A stretch of 64,000 nt of DNA from Thiotrichaceae bacterium. Lineage in GTDB: Bacteria > Pseudomonadota > Gammaproteobacteria > SZUA-140. The notes under the pieces were generated by a model. That model was not told the DNA's origin, did not search any database, and worked only from the letters and a program-made list of their open reading frames with translations. The stretch is taken from contig NVTY02000034.1 of the NCBI GenBank assembly GCA_002401765.2, positions 112,987 through 176,986 of the forward strand, read 5' to 3'. This document shows, piece after piece, positions 20,272 through 30,119 of this stretch (within the stretch, counting starts at the first letter, position 1; every line of letters begins with the position of its first letter). Both the position numbers and the translations under genes were made by a program.

Positions 20272-22875
20272 ATGAGAATGGATCGATTGACCAGTAAATT
20301 TCAGATGGCATTAGCAGACGCGCAGAGCCTTGCGGTTGGCGGTGATCATCAATTTATCGAGCCCGTTCATTTGATGGTTGCATTGCTCGATCAGCAGGGC
20401 GGTACGGTTCGACCGCTGCTGAATCGTGCTGATATTAATGTTAATGCATTGCGCTCTCAATTGGGTAAGGTGCTTGACCACTTGCCGAGTGTAGAAGGGA
20501 CCGATGGTGATCTGCATATTTCGAATGACCTTGGGCGCTTGTTAAATGTGACCGATAAATTTTCACAAAAACGTGATGACCAATTTATCTCCAGTGAACT
20601 TTTTGTGATGGCAGCGGTAGAGGATAAAGGTGCTCTGGGTCATGCGATGGCGCATGCTGGAGCGGTGAAAGGGGCATTAGAAAAAGCGATCGATGAAATA
20701 CGTGGTGGTGAAAGTGTTAATGACCCAAATGCTGAAGAGCAACGCCAGGTACTTGAGAAGTTTACCATTGATCTGACGGAGCGCGCAGAGCAGGGCAAGC
20801 TTGATCCTGTGATTGGGCGTGATGATGAGATTCGCCGTACCATTCAGGTGTTGCAGCGCCGTACTAAAAATAACCCCGTATTGATTGGCGAACCAGGTGT
20901 CGGAAAGACTGCTATTGTAGAGGGATTGGCGCAACGTATTGTGAACGGTGAAGTGCCAGAAGGGCTTAAGGGTAAACGTATTTTGTCGCTTGACATGGGG
21001 GCGTTGATTGCCGGTGCAAAGTTTCGCGGTGAGTTTGAGGAGCGTTTGAAAGGAGTGTTGAATGATCTTGCCAAGCAAGAAGGCTCAGTCATTCTCTTTA
21101 TCGATGAGCTGCATACCATGGTCGGAGCTGGCAAGGCAGAAGGAGCGATGGATGCCGGTAATATGTTGAAGCCTGCGCTGGCGCGTGGTGAATTGCACTG
21201 TGTGGGGGCGACGACGCTGGATGAATATCGTCAGTACATCGAAAAAGATGCGGCACTTGAGCGTCGTTTTCAGAAGGTGCTGGTGGACGAGCCTAGCGTG
21301 GAAGATACCATCGCGATTTTGCGTGGTCTGAAAGAAAAGTACGAAGTACACCATGGGGTTGAGATTACCGATCCGGCCATTGTCTCGGCAGCGACGCTAT
21401 CGCATCGATACATAACAGATCGACAGATGCCGGATAAGGCGATTGATCTGATTGATGAAGCGGCGAGTCGTATCCGTATTGAGATCGATTCCAAACCAGA
21501 GGTGATGGATAGGCTTGAACGACGCCTGATTCAACTTAAGATTGAGCGCGAGGCGCTGGGTAAAGAAAGCGATGAGGCGTCGAAAAAACGCCTGGCAATT
21601 TTGAATGATGAGATCAGCCGATTAGGCCTTGAATTTTCTGATTTCGAAGAGGTGTGGAAGGCGGAAAAGGCGGCATTGCAGGGCACGCAAAAGATTAAAG
21701 AAGCGCTTGAAAGTGCGCGTATGGAGCTGGAGACTGCGCGTCGTGCGGGTGATCTAGCGCGGATGTCGGAGCTACAGTACGGGCGCATTCCTGAGCTGGA
21801 AAAACAGCTCGATATGGCGGGGCAGGCCGAGATGCAGGAGATGACACTGCTGCGCAATAACGTCACGGATGAAGAAATTGCTGAGATTGTCTCAAAGTGG
21901 ACCGGGATTCCGGTGACGCGGATGTTAGAGGGTGAACGTGAAAAATTACTGCGTATGGAAGACGGATTACACCAGCGTGTGATTGGTCAGGATGAAGCGG
22001 TGAAAGCGGTGTCGGATGCTATTCGTCGTTCACGTGCCGGACTATCAGATCCTAAGCGGCCGAACGGATCATTCCTCTTTCTGGGGCCGACTGGTGTGGG
22101 TAAGACCGAATTGACCAAGGCACTCGCATCGTTTCTGTTTGATACAGAAGAGTCGTTAGTGCGCCTTGATATGTCCGAGTTTATGGAGAAGCATTCGGTT
22201 GCTCGCCTAATTGGCGCACCTCCTGGTTATGTGGGTTATGAAGAGGGTGGTTATCTGACTGAGGCAGTCCGTCGTAAGCCTTATTCGGTCGTGTTACTTG
22301 ATGAGGTAGAGAAGGCGCATCCCGATGTCTTTAATATTTTGTTACAGGTATTGGATGATGGACGCCTGACCGACGGCCACGGGCGCACGGTTGATTTCCG
22401 CAATACGGTGATTGTGATGACATCGAACCTGGGTTCGCAGGTGATTCAGGAGATGACTGGTGAAGAGAATTACGAGGTGATGAAAGAGGTGGTGATGGCG
22501 GGTGTTAGTGCCCATTTTCGTCCCGAATTTATCAATCGGATTGATGATGTGGTGGTATTTCATCCGCTCGCTCAAGCGCAGATTCGAGCGATTACCGATA
22601 TTCAAATCGACTATCTACGTGAACGCTTGCGTGAACGCGATATTGACCTGCAATTGAGTGATGAAGCGCTGGATAAGCTGGGCGAAGCGGGTTTTGACCC
22701 GGTCTATGGTGCCCGACCGCTGAAGCGTGCAATTCAGAGAAAGCTCGAAAATCGCTTAGCGCAGGATATTCTGGCGGGGAAGTATTTGGCGGGTGATATT
22801 ATTGAGATAGTGATAGTGGATGGTGAATTGAGTTTTGGAAAAGGAGAGAAAGATGCCTGTGTGACAGCGGCGTAA
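20272..22875 (+). CDS. clpB: ClpB disaggregase
   Basis: An 867-residue Hsp100 chaperone that threads aggregated proteins through its hexamer in partnership with DnaK. It has the N-terminal double Clp repeat, then NBD1 with Walker A GEPGVGKT and Walker [10 protein letters not shown]. The coiled-coil middle domain (about 410-530) follows, then NBD2 with Walker A GPTGVGKT, Walker [11 protein letters not shown] and the pore loop GYVGYEEGG. The start [11 protein letters not shown] aligns with E. coli ClpB. Preceded by a heat-shock type promoter; convergent with the sensor kinase gene. Confidence 0.98.
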   Translation: MRMDRLTSKFQMALADAQSLAVGGDHQFIEPVHLMVALLDQQGGTVRPLLNRADINVNALRSQLGKVLDHLPSVEGTDGDLHISNDLGRLLNVTDKFSQKRDDQFISSELFVMAAVEDKGALGHAMAHAGAVKGALEKAIDEIRGGESVNDPNAEEQRQVLEKFTIDLTERAEQGKLDPVIGRDDEIRRTIQVLQRRTKNNPVLIGEPGVGKTAIVEGLAQRIVNGEVPEGLKGKRILSLDMGALIAGAKFRGEFEERLKGVLNDLAKQEGSVILFIDELHTMVGAGKAEGAMDAGNMLKPALARGELHCVGATTLDEYRQYIEKDAALERRFQKVLVDEPSVEDTIAILRGLKEKYEVHHGVEITDPAIVSAATLSHRYITDRQMPDKAIDLIDEAASRIRIEIDSKPEVMDRLERRLIQLKIEREALGKESDEASKKRLAILNDEISRLGLEFSDFEEVWKAEKAALQGTQKIKEALESARMELETARRAGDLARMSELQYGRIPELEKQLDMAGQAEMQEMTLLRNNVTDEEIAEIVSKWTGIPVTRMLEGEREKLLRMEDGLHQRVIGQDEAVKAVSDAIRRSRAGLSDPKRPNGSFLFLGPTGVGKTELTKALASFLFDTEESLVRLDMSEFMEKHSVARLIGAPPGYVGYEEGGYLTEAVRRKPYSVVLLDEVEKAHPDVFNILLQVLDDGRLTDGHGRTVDFRNTVIVMTSNLGSQVIQEMTGEENYEVMKEVVMAGVSAHFRPEFINRIDDVVVFHPLAQAQIRAITDIQIDYLRERLRERDIDLQLSDEALDKLGEAGFDPVYGARPLKRAIQRKLENRLAQDILAGKYLAGDIIEIVIVDGELSFGKGEKDACVTAA

Positions 22876-22892
22876 AGAAGAAATGGGCGGTG

Positions 22893-22917
22893 GTGGCAAC
22901 TACTCAGTAGTTGCCAC
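22893..22917. terminator. Hairpin between convergent clpB and sensor kinase genes
   Basis: A perfect 11-base stem GTGGCAACTAC with a three-base loop lies just after clpB and overlaps the stop codon region of the opposing kinase gene. The T-runs are weak on either side, so a bidirectional terminator role is likely but not certain. Confidence 0.5.
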
Positions 22918-24693
22918 TGGCTGTGCTTTGTTTTCAATATTTCCTTTTTCTTCGTGATGCACAATAGGTAATTTAAACCAGAAACAGGTGCCAACCCCTT
23001 CTTCTGTTGAGAAGCCTAGTTCTCCTTCATGCTTTTCAATAATCGCCTTACTGATGGATAACCCCAACCCAGTACTACCCGTTTTACGGGTGTTGGTGGA
23101 GTCCGCTTGCGTGAATTTCTCAAATATTTTGTCATGAAATGAGCTTGGAATACCGGTGCCGTGATCAGTTACGCTGATATTGATGTGCCCATCTATTGCG
23201 ATGCTATTAAGTTCGACAGTGCTTCCGTTCGGTGAAAATTTAACCGCATTTGAAATTAAGTTGCACAGTACCTGCATCAGGCGATCTGAGTCGGCATTGA
23301 TTTGAATGCCTTGTTGATTGTTTATGATTTTCAGATTGATACTGAACTGTTCGGCATAGTCCCGATTAATTTCAATTGTCTGTTCGATAAATGGTGCTAC
23401 TTCCATTATGCGCGGTGTAAACGCCATGTTACCCGCTTCAATTTTTTGCATATCCAGGATGTCATTGATTAATAGCAATAGCCGATCTGTGTTGTTGTTG
23501 GCGACGACTAACATATCTTTGACCTGCGGCGGTATGTGACCTAATACGCCGCCATTAATCAACCTCAATGAGCCGCTGATCGAGGTCAGCGGTGTGCGTA
23601 ATTCGTGACTGACGGTGGAGACAAATTCATTTTTAAATTTTTCTGCTTGTTTACGCTTGGTGATGTCTCGAGCGATGCCGCTGAAAAGGCGCTGGCTGCC
23701 AATCTTCATCTCATTGATGGAGAGCTCGAGCGGGAAAACGTCTCCGTTTTTTCGTTGCCCTTCAACCTCAACTCGATTGCCGATAATCGTTTTATTGCTA
23801 TCTTTGATATACCGCTGTAGCCCTTCTGAATGTGGTTTCTTATATGCTTCAGGCATCAATAGCATGATGTTTTTTCCTTTCACTTCTTCTTCGGTGTAAC
23901 CGAAAATTTTACTTGCCGCTAGTGTAAAGGACTCAATAACACCGGCTTCATCAATGGTGATGATGCCATCTGCGATGTTATTAAGCACTGTCGAAATGCG
24001 CACTTCGCTGGCTTGAGAAGTTTGTACCAACGCTTGAAGGTTGAGGGTGGTGCGCCAAAGCTCTTCCCCCATGGTATTAAATGCGACAGTCAGATTGGAT
24101 ATTTCATCATTACCTTCGTGTGGTAATTGAATTTTATAATCGCCGTTAGCAAGCTGGCTAGCCGCTTTTTCAAGTCGTAAAATGGGTTTTCGGATGACCA
24201 AATTTTGCCAAAAGGCACTGGCAAGGCCAACCACAGAAAATAGTAAAAGGGTGATTAATTCCAGGTTGAATATGCGCTTTTTTTCTATCTGCAGCTCTTG
24301 TGTGACGTCAATGGTTAACTGGATGTTGCCGACATTTTCATTGTCGACTAACAGCTGATGAGAGAGCGAGATGTGATTTTTGTTGGCTAATAAGGTGGTT
24401 TTTTTGAATGGGTAAACTTGAATCCCATCTTGGTTTTTTAGTACCAGCTGTTTCCAGCGATCTTTGTGGATCCGATGTGTGTGTGAAAGACTGCTGTGTA
24501 AGGCGGCAAGATCACCCGCTAGTAGAGAGCGGATAAGGCTTGGCTCTAATGTTTTCAGCACCCTAATTTCTTGCAATAGGGTTGTTTCTTTTTTGTCATT
24601 TTGTAGGCTTTCACCCCAATAGAAATGAATGACGATGGCAAAACTGAAGACACCAATCAAGATTGGTAGCAGTAATTTTCCTAGTAGGCCCAT
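22900..24693 (-). CDS. Membrane sensor histidine kinase (HAMP-PAS-HisKA-HATPase)
   Basis: A 597-residue inner-membrane kinase with a membrane segment at 7-25, a periplasmic loop of about 115 residues, a second segment near 143-163 and a HAMP region. A FixL-like PAS domain follows (about 231-348, with LMPEAYKKPHSEGL containing a His at 288). The phosphoacceptor His363 sits in STVSHELRTPLTS. The ATPase domain has N, G1 (DHGTGIP) and G2 (GLGLSIS) boxes. It lies 24 bases downstream of a PhnD-like binding protein gene, probably its periplasmic input partner. No response regulator is adjacent, so the output partner must be encoded elsewhere. Confidence 0.92.
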   Translation of the reverse strand: MGLLGKLLLPILIGVFSFAIVIHFYWGESLQNDKKETTLLQEIRVLKTLEPSLIRSLLAGDLAALHSSLSHTHRIHKDRWKQLVLKNQDGIQVYPFKKTTLLANKNHISLSHQLLVDNENVGNIQLTIDVTQELQIEKKRIFNLELITLLLFSVVGLASAFWQNLVIRKPILRLEKAASQLANGDYKIQLPHEGNDEISNLTVAFNTMGEELWRTTLNLQALVQTSQASEVRISTVLNNIADGIITIDEAGVIESFTLAASKIFGYTEEEVKGKNIMLLMPEAYKKPHSEGLQRYIKDSNKTIIGNRVEVEGQRKNGDVFPLELSINEMKIGSQRLFSGIARDITKRKQAEKFKNEFVSTVSHELRTPLTSISGSLRLINGGVLGHIPPQVKDMLVVANNNTDRLLLLINDILDMQKIEAGNMAFTPRIMEVAPFIEQTIEINRDYAEQFSINLKIINNQQGIQINADSDRLMQVLCNLISNAVKFSPNGSTVELNSIAIDGHINISVTDHGTGIPSSFHDKIFEKFTQADSTNTRKTGSTGLGLSISKAIIEKHEGELGFSTEEGVGTCFWFKLPIVHHEEKGNIENKAQPVATTE

Positions 24694-24717
24694 TGAGTTG
24701 TTATGCTTTAATTAAGA

Positions 24718-25566
24718 TTATTCTTGATAAAATCTTTCTAGGCCCAACTTGCTAAGCGAGGTGTAATCCTCCATAGAGGTGGTGCCAATTTTTTTGATAG
24801 GGATGTTTTTTAGCATGCGCTGCCCTTGTGTCGTGTTACTGAGTGAGAGTAAAGTGTCAGTGACTTGTTTAATCACTGCTGAACTGACTCTAGGATGTAC
24901 GCTGATGGGATGCGGTACGACATGGCGAGTTTTATAAATTATGTGTAGCGCATCTCGTACTTCATGTGATTGCTGTTCGAGTGTCTTTTGCACCCCGCCG
25001 CCTGCCTTAGTGATGCCAAGGGCTACATTTAAGTAGACAGAACTGTGTGTTTTGACATATTTAGGTTGTACTTGTATTTCAAAAAGGTCTTCCAGGTCGG
25101 CGCGGATCATAAGGGATGCTCCTAGCGCATTGGGGGCGGGAAAGCTTACGGTTTGGTTGGCGAGTTCTGCTACCTTCTTAATTCGCCCCCCTTTTTTGAC
25201 CACTAAAATTCCCTGTAAACGTTTTTCAATGTCACGAACTAAAGGGATATAGCCTTGACGGTTATTGGCACGTAGGGCGTGATATGGGTTCATGTAAGCA
25301 AAATCAAAATGGCCAGCATTGAACTCTTTTTCAAACTCTGGAATGGTCGGTGCACCCTGTAGTCTGAATTTGTATCCGGTTGTTTTTTCTAGTTCTTTTA
25401 AAATTGGTCGCCAAATTTTGTGAATTTTACGTGAATCGAACTGAGGGACAATGCCAACGCTAAATGTTTTGGTGCCAGAAGGTTGAGCGCTGATAGCGCC
25501 GCTACTAGAGCAATATAGCAATATAGCAATAAAGTATGTCGCGATAGTCAGTGGTGATGATGTCAT
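24718..25566 (-). CDS. PhnD-like periplasmic substrate-binding protein
   Basis: A 282-residue protein with a signal peptide ending near SAQP, and the phosphate/phosphonate-binding (PhnD) fold seen in FSVGIVPQFDSRKI, a hinge strand FDFAYMNPYHAL and SFPAPNALGASLMIRA. PhnD proteins normally feed an ABC importer, but no permease or ATPase gene is present. The next gene is a sensor kinase, so this protein probably serves as a periplasmic ligand receptor for that kinase. The ligand is uncertain and may not be a phosphonate. Confidence 0.85.
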   Translation of the reverse strand: MTSSPLTIATYFIAILLYCSSSGAISAQPSGTKTFSVGIVPQFDSRKIHKIWRPILKELEKTTGYKFRLQGAPTIPEFEKEFNAGHFDFAYMNPYHALRANNRQGYIPLVRDIEKRLQGILVVKKGGRIKKVAELANQTVSFPAPNALGASLMIRADLEDLFEIQVQPKYVKTHSSVYLNVALGITKAGGGVQKTLEQQSHEVRDALHIIYKTRHVVPHPISVHPRVSSAVIKQVTDTLLSLSNTTQGQRMLKNIPIKKIGTTSMEDYTSLSKLGLERFYQE

Positions 25567-25617
25567 TGTCAGCCTCCATGCTTTTCAATGGTATCTTGCA
25601 GTTATCTGGAATTCGAT

Positions 25618-25627
25618 TCGTATACGA
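25618..25627. promoter_or_regulatory. Palindrome in the divergent region before cmoA
   Basis: TCGTATACGA is a perfect 10-base palindrome about 50 bases upstream of the PhnD-like gene and 145 bases from cmoA. It could be an operator for the divergently transcribed sensor pair. Nothing identifies the regulator. Confidence 0.25.
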
Positions 25628-25771
25628 TAAATCGCACCCTTGTTAGATTGTATCGTCACTTTGAAAAATATTTGTAGTGGTAAATATTCATGTCGGAAAT
25701 GTATGGTTTTGCCATGACCTCGGGTACACAGGGTATAATATTGTTTGTATTGATATGAAGGTGTGTTTGAA

Positions 25772-26506
25772 ATGAAGAAACTGGAGCCGGATCAGCTGTA
25801 TGCAGCGCCGCTTGATGAAATTGTCAGTTTTCGCTTTGATGAGACGGTGGTGGATGTTTTTCCCGATATGATTAACCGCTCTGTTCCCGGTTACAGCACC
25901 CTGATCAATATGGCTGGGATCTTGTCATCTCAATATGCACAGCGGGGTAGCCAGCTCTACGACCTAGGCTGTTCGCTGGGCGCGGTGACGTTATCGATGC
26001 GTCGTCGCTTAACACAGCCAGATTGCCGCCTGTTTGCCATTGATAATTCTGCCGCGATGTTGTCACGTTGTCGTCAATACGTAGGGGCTGATACGGTCGA
26101 TGTGCCGGTTGAGTTTGCATGTGCTGATATTCAGAATGTTGCCATTGAACGTGCTTCTGTTGTTGTGTTGAATTTGACGCTGCAATTTATTGCACCCTCA
26201 CATCGCATGGCCATGATTGAGAAAATCTATGCGGGTATGCTGCCGGGTGGGGTGTTGTTATTGTCGGAAAAATTGGCTTTTCATGACGCGGCCGAGGCCG
26301 TATTTTTTACTGAAATGCACCACGCCTTCAAGCGCAGTAACGGATACAGTGAGTTAGAGGTGAGCCAAAAGCGTGCAGCACTCGATAACGTGCTAGTGCC
26401 CGACACACGTGAGCAGCACGAGGCGCGCCTACGAGGCGCCGGCTTTCATGCGGTACGTCAGTGGTTCCAGTGCCTTAACTTTGTCTCGTTTATGGCAGTG
26501 AAATGA
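25772..26506 (+). CDS. cmoA: Carboxy-S-adenosyl-L-methionine synthase
   Basis: A 244-residue enzyme making carboxy-SAM from SAM and prephenate for wobble uridine modification. Visible signatures are FRFDETVVDVFPDMINRSVPGY, the SAM-binding LYDLGCSLGAVTLSMRR loop and FFTEMHHAFKRSNGYSELE. The ATG at 25772 is chosen because an AAGG site sits 10 bases upstream; the in-frame GTG at 25763 is too close to it. The stop overlaps cmoB by four bases. Confidence 0.96.
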   Translation: MKKLEPDQLYAAPLDEIVSFRFDETVVDVFPDMINRSVPGYSTLINMAGILSSQYAQRGSQLYDLGCSLGAVTLSMRRRLTQPDCRLFAIDNSAAMLSRCRQYVGADTVDVPVEFACADIQNVAIERASVVVLNLTLQFIAPSHRMAMIEKIYAGMLPGGVLLLSEKLAFHDAAEAVFFTEMHHAFKRSNGYSELEVSQKRAALDNVLVPDTREQHEARLRGAGFHAVRQWFQCLNFVSFMAVK

Positions 26507-27474
26507 CGGTTTATCAGCGCTTTTATGAGCAACTCGCAGGCTCGCCACTTGAGTTATGGCTTGATACGTTACCTGCAACGGTGGCGGTAACCTTTGCGCG
26601 CGGGCACGGTGATCTTGCTAAGTGGCAGGCGGTCGTTGAGGCGCTACCGCACATTAATCCCTCATCCATCGATCTCTCTGCGGGCACTGTGCGCATAGGT
26701 GAGGGCGATGATGTCGATGTTGAGGCATCCGCAGAAATTGAACGTCAACTGCGTATTATGCATCCTTGGCGAAAGGGGCCCTATTCTGTCTTTGGTATTG
26801 ATATCGATACTGAGTGGCGTTCGGACTGGAAATGGGCGCGGCTTCAACAACATATCTCACCGTTAAAGGGGCGTTATGTGTTGGACGTGGGCTGTGGCAA
26901 TGGTTATCACGCCTGGCGCATGGCGGGCGAGGGGGCAAAATTAGTCACGGGGATTGATCCAACCATGTTGTTTGTGATGCAGTACCAGGCCTTGAAGCAG
27001 TATATGCCGCAAGTGCCAGTGTACGTGCTACCGCTGGGCATTGAGCATTTGCCGCGGAATCTGAGTGGTTTTGATACGCTTTTTTCGATGGGGGTGTTGT
27101 ACCACCGCCGTTCGCCGATTGATCACCTTTATGCATTGCGCTCGCTGCTGCGTTCTGGCGGTGAGTTGGTGCTGGAGACCTTAGTGGTTGATGGTAATGC
27201 TGATACGGTATTGGTTCCACCGGGGCGTTATGCGAAAATGCGCAATGTGTGGTTTATCCCGTCGCCACAGGCACTGGCGGGGTGGTTAGCGCGTTGTGGC
27301 TTCAAGAATATTCGCCTGGTGGATATTGCGGTGACATCGTTTGATGAGCAGCGCAGTAGCGGCTGGATGACCTTTGACTCACTCCCAGATTTCCTTAGTC
27401 CTGATGATAGAACGCTGACAATTGAAGGCTTGCCTGCGCCCAAACGAGCCGTGTACATCGCAGAGGCGCCCTGA
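26503..27474 (+). CDS. cmoB: tRNA U34 carboxymethyltransferase
   Basis: A 323-residue enzyme transferring the carboxymethyl group from carboxy-SAM to 5-hydroxyuridine-34 in several tRNAs, producing cmo5U. The SAM-like cofactor loop VLDVGCGNGYHAWRM and the downstream FSMGVLYHRRSPIDHL and LETLVVDG blocks are diagnostic. Its ATG overlaps the cmoA stop (ATGA), giving the usual coupled cmoAB pair. Confidence 0.97.
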   Translation: MTVYQRFYEQLAGSPLELWLDTLPATVAVTFARGHGDLAKWQAVVEALPHINPSSIDLSAGTVRIGEGDDVDVEASAEIERQLRIMHPWRKGPYSVFGIDIDTEWRSDWKWARLQQHISPLKGRYVLDVGCGNGYHAWRMAGEGAKLVTGIDPTMLFVMQYQALKQYMPQVPVYVLPLGIEHLPRNLSGFDTLFSMGVLYHRRSPIDHLYALRSLLRSGGELVLETLVVDGNADTVLVPPGRYAKMRNVWFIPSPQALAGWLARCGFKNIRLVDIAVTSFDEQRSSGWMTFDSLPDFLSPDDRTLTIEGLPAPKRAVYIAEAP

Positions 27475-27548
27475 GCGCAATCAGAATTCCCATTTACATA
27501 AAGGGGTTAACGTTGGTTTTATGGGCTTTGCAGAGATCATAGTCATGA

Positions 27549-27554
27549 TATAAT
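27549..27554 (+). promoter_or_regulatory. Candidate -10 element
   Basis: A perfect TATAAT 34 bases before the small charged gene at 27588. The -35 is weak (TTGCAG at 27528, spacing 15), so confidence is low. Confidence 0.3.
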
Positions 27555-27587
27555 CCACATGTCTTAAGTGATGGTGGTATTTACCCG

Positions 27588-27941
27588 ATGCTAATGTTTG
27601 ATCCTCAATACGTTCGCCCTGATGATGTGGGGACGCACCGCAATAAGGTCTTGTTGCTGACTAAGCCAGAATCAGTGGAAGAAGCGGAAAGTGTGGCCTA
27701 TCGAGAGCGAGATCGAGCCGGTAATAAGGCGATCCTCCATCCTGCTATTGCACATGAGCGTCGTAAAATCGCCTCGCGAGATCGCCGCCAGCACGAGCGC
27801 CGTCAGGAAGACGATTTGCCGCTACTTGATACGCGCTGTCATCGCGAGCGCCGGAAACAATGGCGGCGCGAGCATGATGCATTGCCAGGGTCTGAGAAAC
27901 CTTCAAATCGACTAATAATGGGTGTTAATGAGATTGTTTAA
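27588..27941 (+). CDS. Hypothetical highly charged protein
   Basis: A 117-residue cytosolic protein whose central half (about 58-100) is dominated by Arg, Glu, Asp and His in runs such as HERRKIASRDRRQHERRQ. This suggests a charged helix that may bind nucleic acid or a partner protein. I recognise no family. It follows cmoB by about 110 bases and seems to have its own -10 element. A second ATG two codons later is an alternative start. Confidence 0.55.
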   Translation: MLMFDPQYVRPDDVGTHRNKVLLLTKPESVEEAESVAYRERDRAGNKAILHPAIAHERRKIASRDRRQHERRQEDDLPLLDTRCHRERRKQWRREHDALPGSEKPSNRLIMGVNEIV

Positions 27942-28116
27942 TTGGCTCGCGGTAAATATTGAATAAGCGTTGCTGATGTTAAAATAAGCGGCAGATATAT
28001 TAAGATAAGTTGGGCATTAAAAACCGACGGAAATACTAGGAAAAGCGCGAGGGTCTGGTGTATCGTGTGCCTTGTTGTGAGAATTGTTCGTTGCGAATGA
28101 AAATCAAGGGGTTAGG

Positions 28117-28293
28117 ATGTTAGCGATATACATACAGATTGCCATTGTATTGACGGTGGTCGCATTTTTAGTTTTTTTAACGCTAGATGATAAAAAAAAC
28201 CGAAAGCTTCGAGAAGAGGAAGAAAAAGAGGAAGCATTAGCGCTGGAAAGAAAGCAGCAGGAAAGTGCTGGTGATAAAACTGAAAAAGAGTAA
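28117..28293 (+). CDS. Small single-pass membrane protein
   Basis: A 58-residue protein with one membrane segment (LAIYIQIAIVLTVVAFLVFL) followed by a strongly charged Lys/Glu tail, a topology seen in small regulatory or scaffold peptides of the inner membrane. The ATG at 28117 is selected because AAGGGG lies five bases upstream; the open frame before it has no start signal. No family recognised. Confidence 0.6.
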   Translation: MLAIYIQIAIVLTVVAFLVFLTLDDKKNRKLREEEEKEEALALERKQQESAGDKTEKE

Positions 28294-28318
28294 ATCTTGA
28301 GTTGAAATACCTATCTAC

Positions 28319-29419
28319 CTAACGAATGACTGCTGAGAAGTACCCTAAATCCCCATCTGCTGTTTGAATCGCTGTTTCCACGCTATTGAGAACCCTGTTC
28401 TGGTTAATGCCTCCTAGAACGTAAACCCTTTGGTTGTGGGTGACCGTTGCTGTGCCGCTACGAGCGGTTGTTAGCGGCGCGGTGAGTTGCCAGCGCCCCA
28501 CATGCCCTGCTTTGTCGAGGGCGGCGAACTCGATGCTATCCAGCCTCTTTGCGCCATCATGGCCTGCCACAATATAGAGGTAATTGCGCAGTGAAAATGC
28601 AGCGGCGATAAAACGAGGGGTCAGTAGCGTGGTATTCTCAATGTGCCAGGGTGATAGTGCGCCACTATCGCTGATCTGGCTTAACTCAACATCACCATAG
28701 CTGACTGTTTGGTCATTTTTCATGTGGCCAGCAAGCAGGTAGAGGTTTTTACCTGCGATTGCGGATGAATGAATGTAGCGGTCTACTGTTGAGTGCTGAG
28801 GCGAGAGTGTCCACTCGCTAAGCTGCCCATTTTTGTTCACAGTTGCCTGCTCGATTGAATGAAGAAAAATGCCGTTATAGCCCCCAAGTGCATAAATACG
28901 GTTGCCGTGTTGATTGACTGTGAGGCCGCGTCGTGGCGTGGTCAGGTCATCGCTTAGCAGCCATCTACCAAGCGAGCCATCAGGGTTGATTCTGGCCTTT
29001 TCTACGGTGGCAACAGGGATGTTGCTTTCACCTAGTGCCCCTTTGGCGCCGCCGATTGCAAACAGGTATCCGTTGCTCGCTGCCGCCGCGAGATAAAAAC
29101 GGCCTTCATTCAAGGGGCTTGTCTTTTGCCATTTGTTGAGGCTGCCATCCGCGTTAATTTTACTGTATTCCACCGCACGAACGTAATTGTTTTCGGCATC
29201 AATGCCACCTAGTACATATAGGTAGCCGTTGTATGTGGCTGATGCTAATGCGCGCCTTGGCTCAATAAAAGACGTAGCACTTTTCCACCCTAAAATGAAT
29301 GTTGGTTTATGGCTGTCATCTTGTTTAGCCTTTAGTGAAAAAACGGCAATAATGGCCAGAAGCAGCACGAATAACAGCGGCCATAGATAGTTTTGCGATT
29401 GTCTGTTCATTGCCGGCAA
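28319..29419 (-). CDS. Membrane-anchored Kelch-repeat protein
   Basis: A 366-residue protein with an uncleaved-looking N-terminal membrane segment (about 11-28). It then has six or so Kelch-type repeats of about 50 residues, each with a GG doublet and spaced aromatic residues (YLYVLGGID, YLFAIGGAKG, RIYALGGYNG, YLYIVAGHDG, RVYVLGGIN). They should fold into a beta-propeller outside the cytoplasm. It probably mediates protein contacts; no catalytic residue set is evident. It is divergent from nudF. Confidence 0.8.
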   Translation of the reverse strand: MPAMNRQSQNYLWPLLFVLLLAIIAVFSLKAKQDDSHKPTFILGWKSATSFIEPRRALASATYNGYLYVLGGIDAENNYVRAVEYSKINADGSLNKWQKTSPLNEGRFYLAAAASNGYLFAIGGAKGALGESNIPVATVEKARINPDGSLGRWLLSDDLTTPRRGLTVNQHGNRIYALGGYNGIFLHSIEQATVNKNGQLSEWTLSPQHSTVDRYIHSSAIAGKNLYLLAGHMKNDQTVSYGDVELSQISDSGALSPWHIENTTLLTPRFIAAAFSLRNYLYIVAGHDGAKRLDSIEFAALDKAGHVGRWQLTAPLTTARSGTATVTHNQRVYVLGGINQNRVLNSVETAIQTADGDLGYFSAVIR

Positions 29420-29498
29420 TAGTCAGTCATTTAACTTGAAAGAGGTTTGGTATCGTGCAAAGGTCTCATAATAGCAGTGATTGAATGAGGGCTGGAGT

Positions 29499-30101
29499 GT
29501 GTCGGTAGATAATGTTGAGGTCATTGAAAAAACGATCTGTTATAAAGGGTTTTTTAGTATTGCCCAATTACGGCTTAGGCATCGAAAATACGATGGTGAA
29601 TGGAGTGAAATCTTAACGCGAGAAATCTTTGAACGAGGGCATGCGGTTGCTGTATTGCCGTATGACCCGGTACGTGATGAAGTGGTGTTGATAGAGCAGT
29701 TCCGCGTTGGCGCGTTAGATTTCCCCGCCGATCCCTGGTTAATTGAAATTGTGGCAGGAATTATTGACGAGGGTGAGAGCGCGGAAGGTGTGGCACATCG
29801 AGAGATGGCTGAAGAGGCCGGTTGCGAGATCGAACGGTTAGAACATGTATGTGACTATCTTGTGAGTCCCGGTGGTACGACAGAGTCAACAGCGCTCTTT
29901 TGTGGCAAGGTAGATGCTACTGGAGTAGGGGGCGTGCATGGGCTTATTGATGAGGGGGAAGACATCAAGGTGAGTGTGGTCTCCTATGATGAGGCCGTGT
30001 TGCTGCTTAATAGTGGCCGCATTCACTCCGCCAGTCCTATTATTGCACTGCAGTGGTTGATTCTAAATCGAAATCGTTTACAGCGAGAGTGGTGTCAATA
30101 A
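29499..30101 (+). CDS. nudF: ADP-ribose pyrophosphatase (Nudix)
   Basis: A 200-residue Nudix hydrolase that cleaves ADP-ribose to AMP and ribose-5-phosphate. The Nudix box is complete: G-5-E-7-REMAEEAG within GIIDEGESAEGVAHREMAEE. The LVSPGGTTE and ALFCGKVD segments are typical of the ADPRase subgroup. The GTG at 29499 is chosen because GAGGG lies seven bases upstream; a TTG at 29481 is the frame's far start. Followed 18 bases later by a DUF1249 gene, the order also seen for nudF-yqiB in E. coli. Confidence 0.93.
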   Translation: MSVDNVEVIEKTICYKGFFSIAQLRLRHRKYDGEWSEILTREIFERGHAVAVLPYDPVRDEVVLIEQFRVGALDFPADPWLIEIVAGIIDEGESAEGVAHREMAEEAGCEIERLEHVCDYLVSPGGTTESTALFCGKVDATGVGGVHGLIDEGEDIKVSVVSYDEAVLLLNSGRIHSASPIIALQWLILNRNRLQREWCQ

Positions 30102-30119
30102 TGCATCAACTGTTTCTTG

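Noticed and set aside
23600..23900. Plus-strand frames opposite the sensor kinase
   Set aside because: Shadow frames of the kinase gene without homology.
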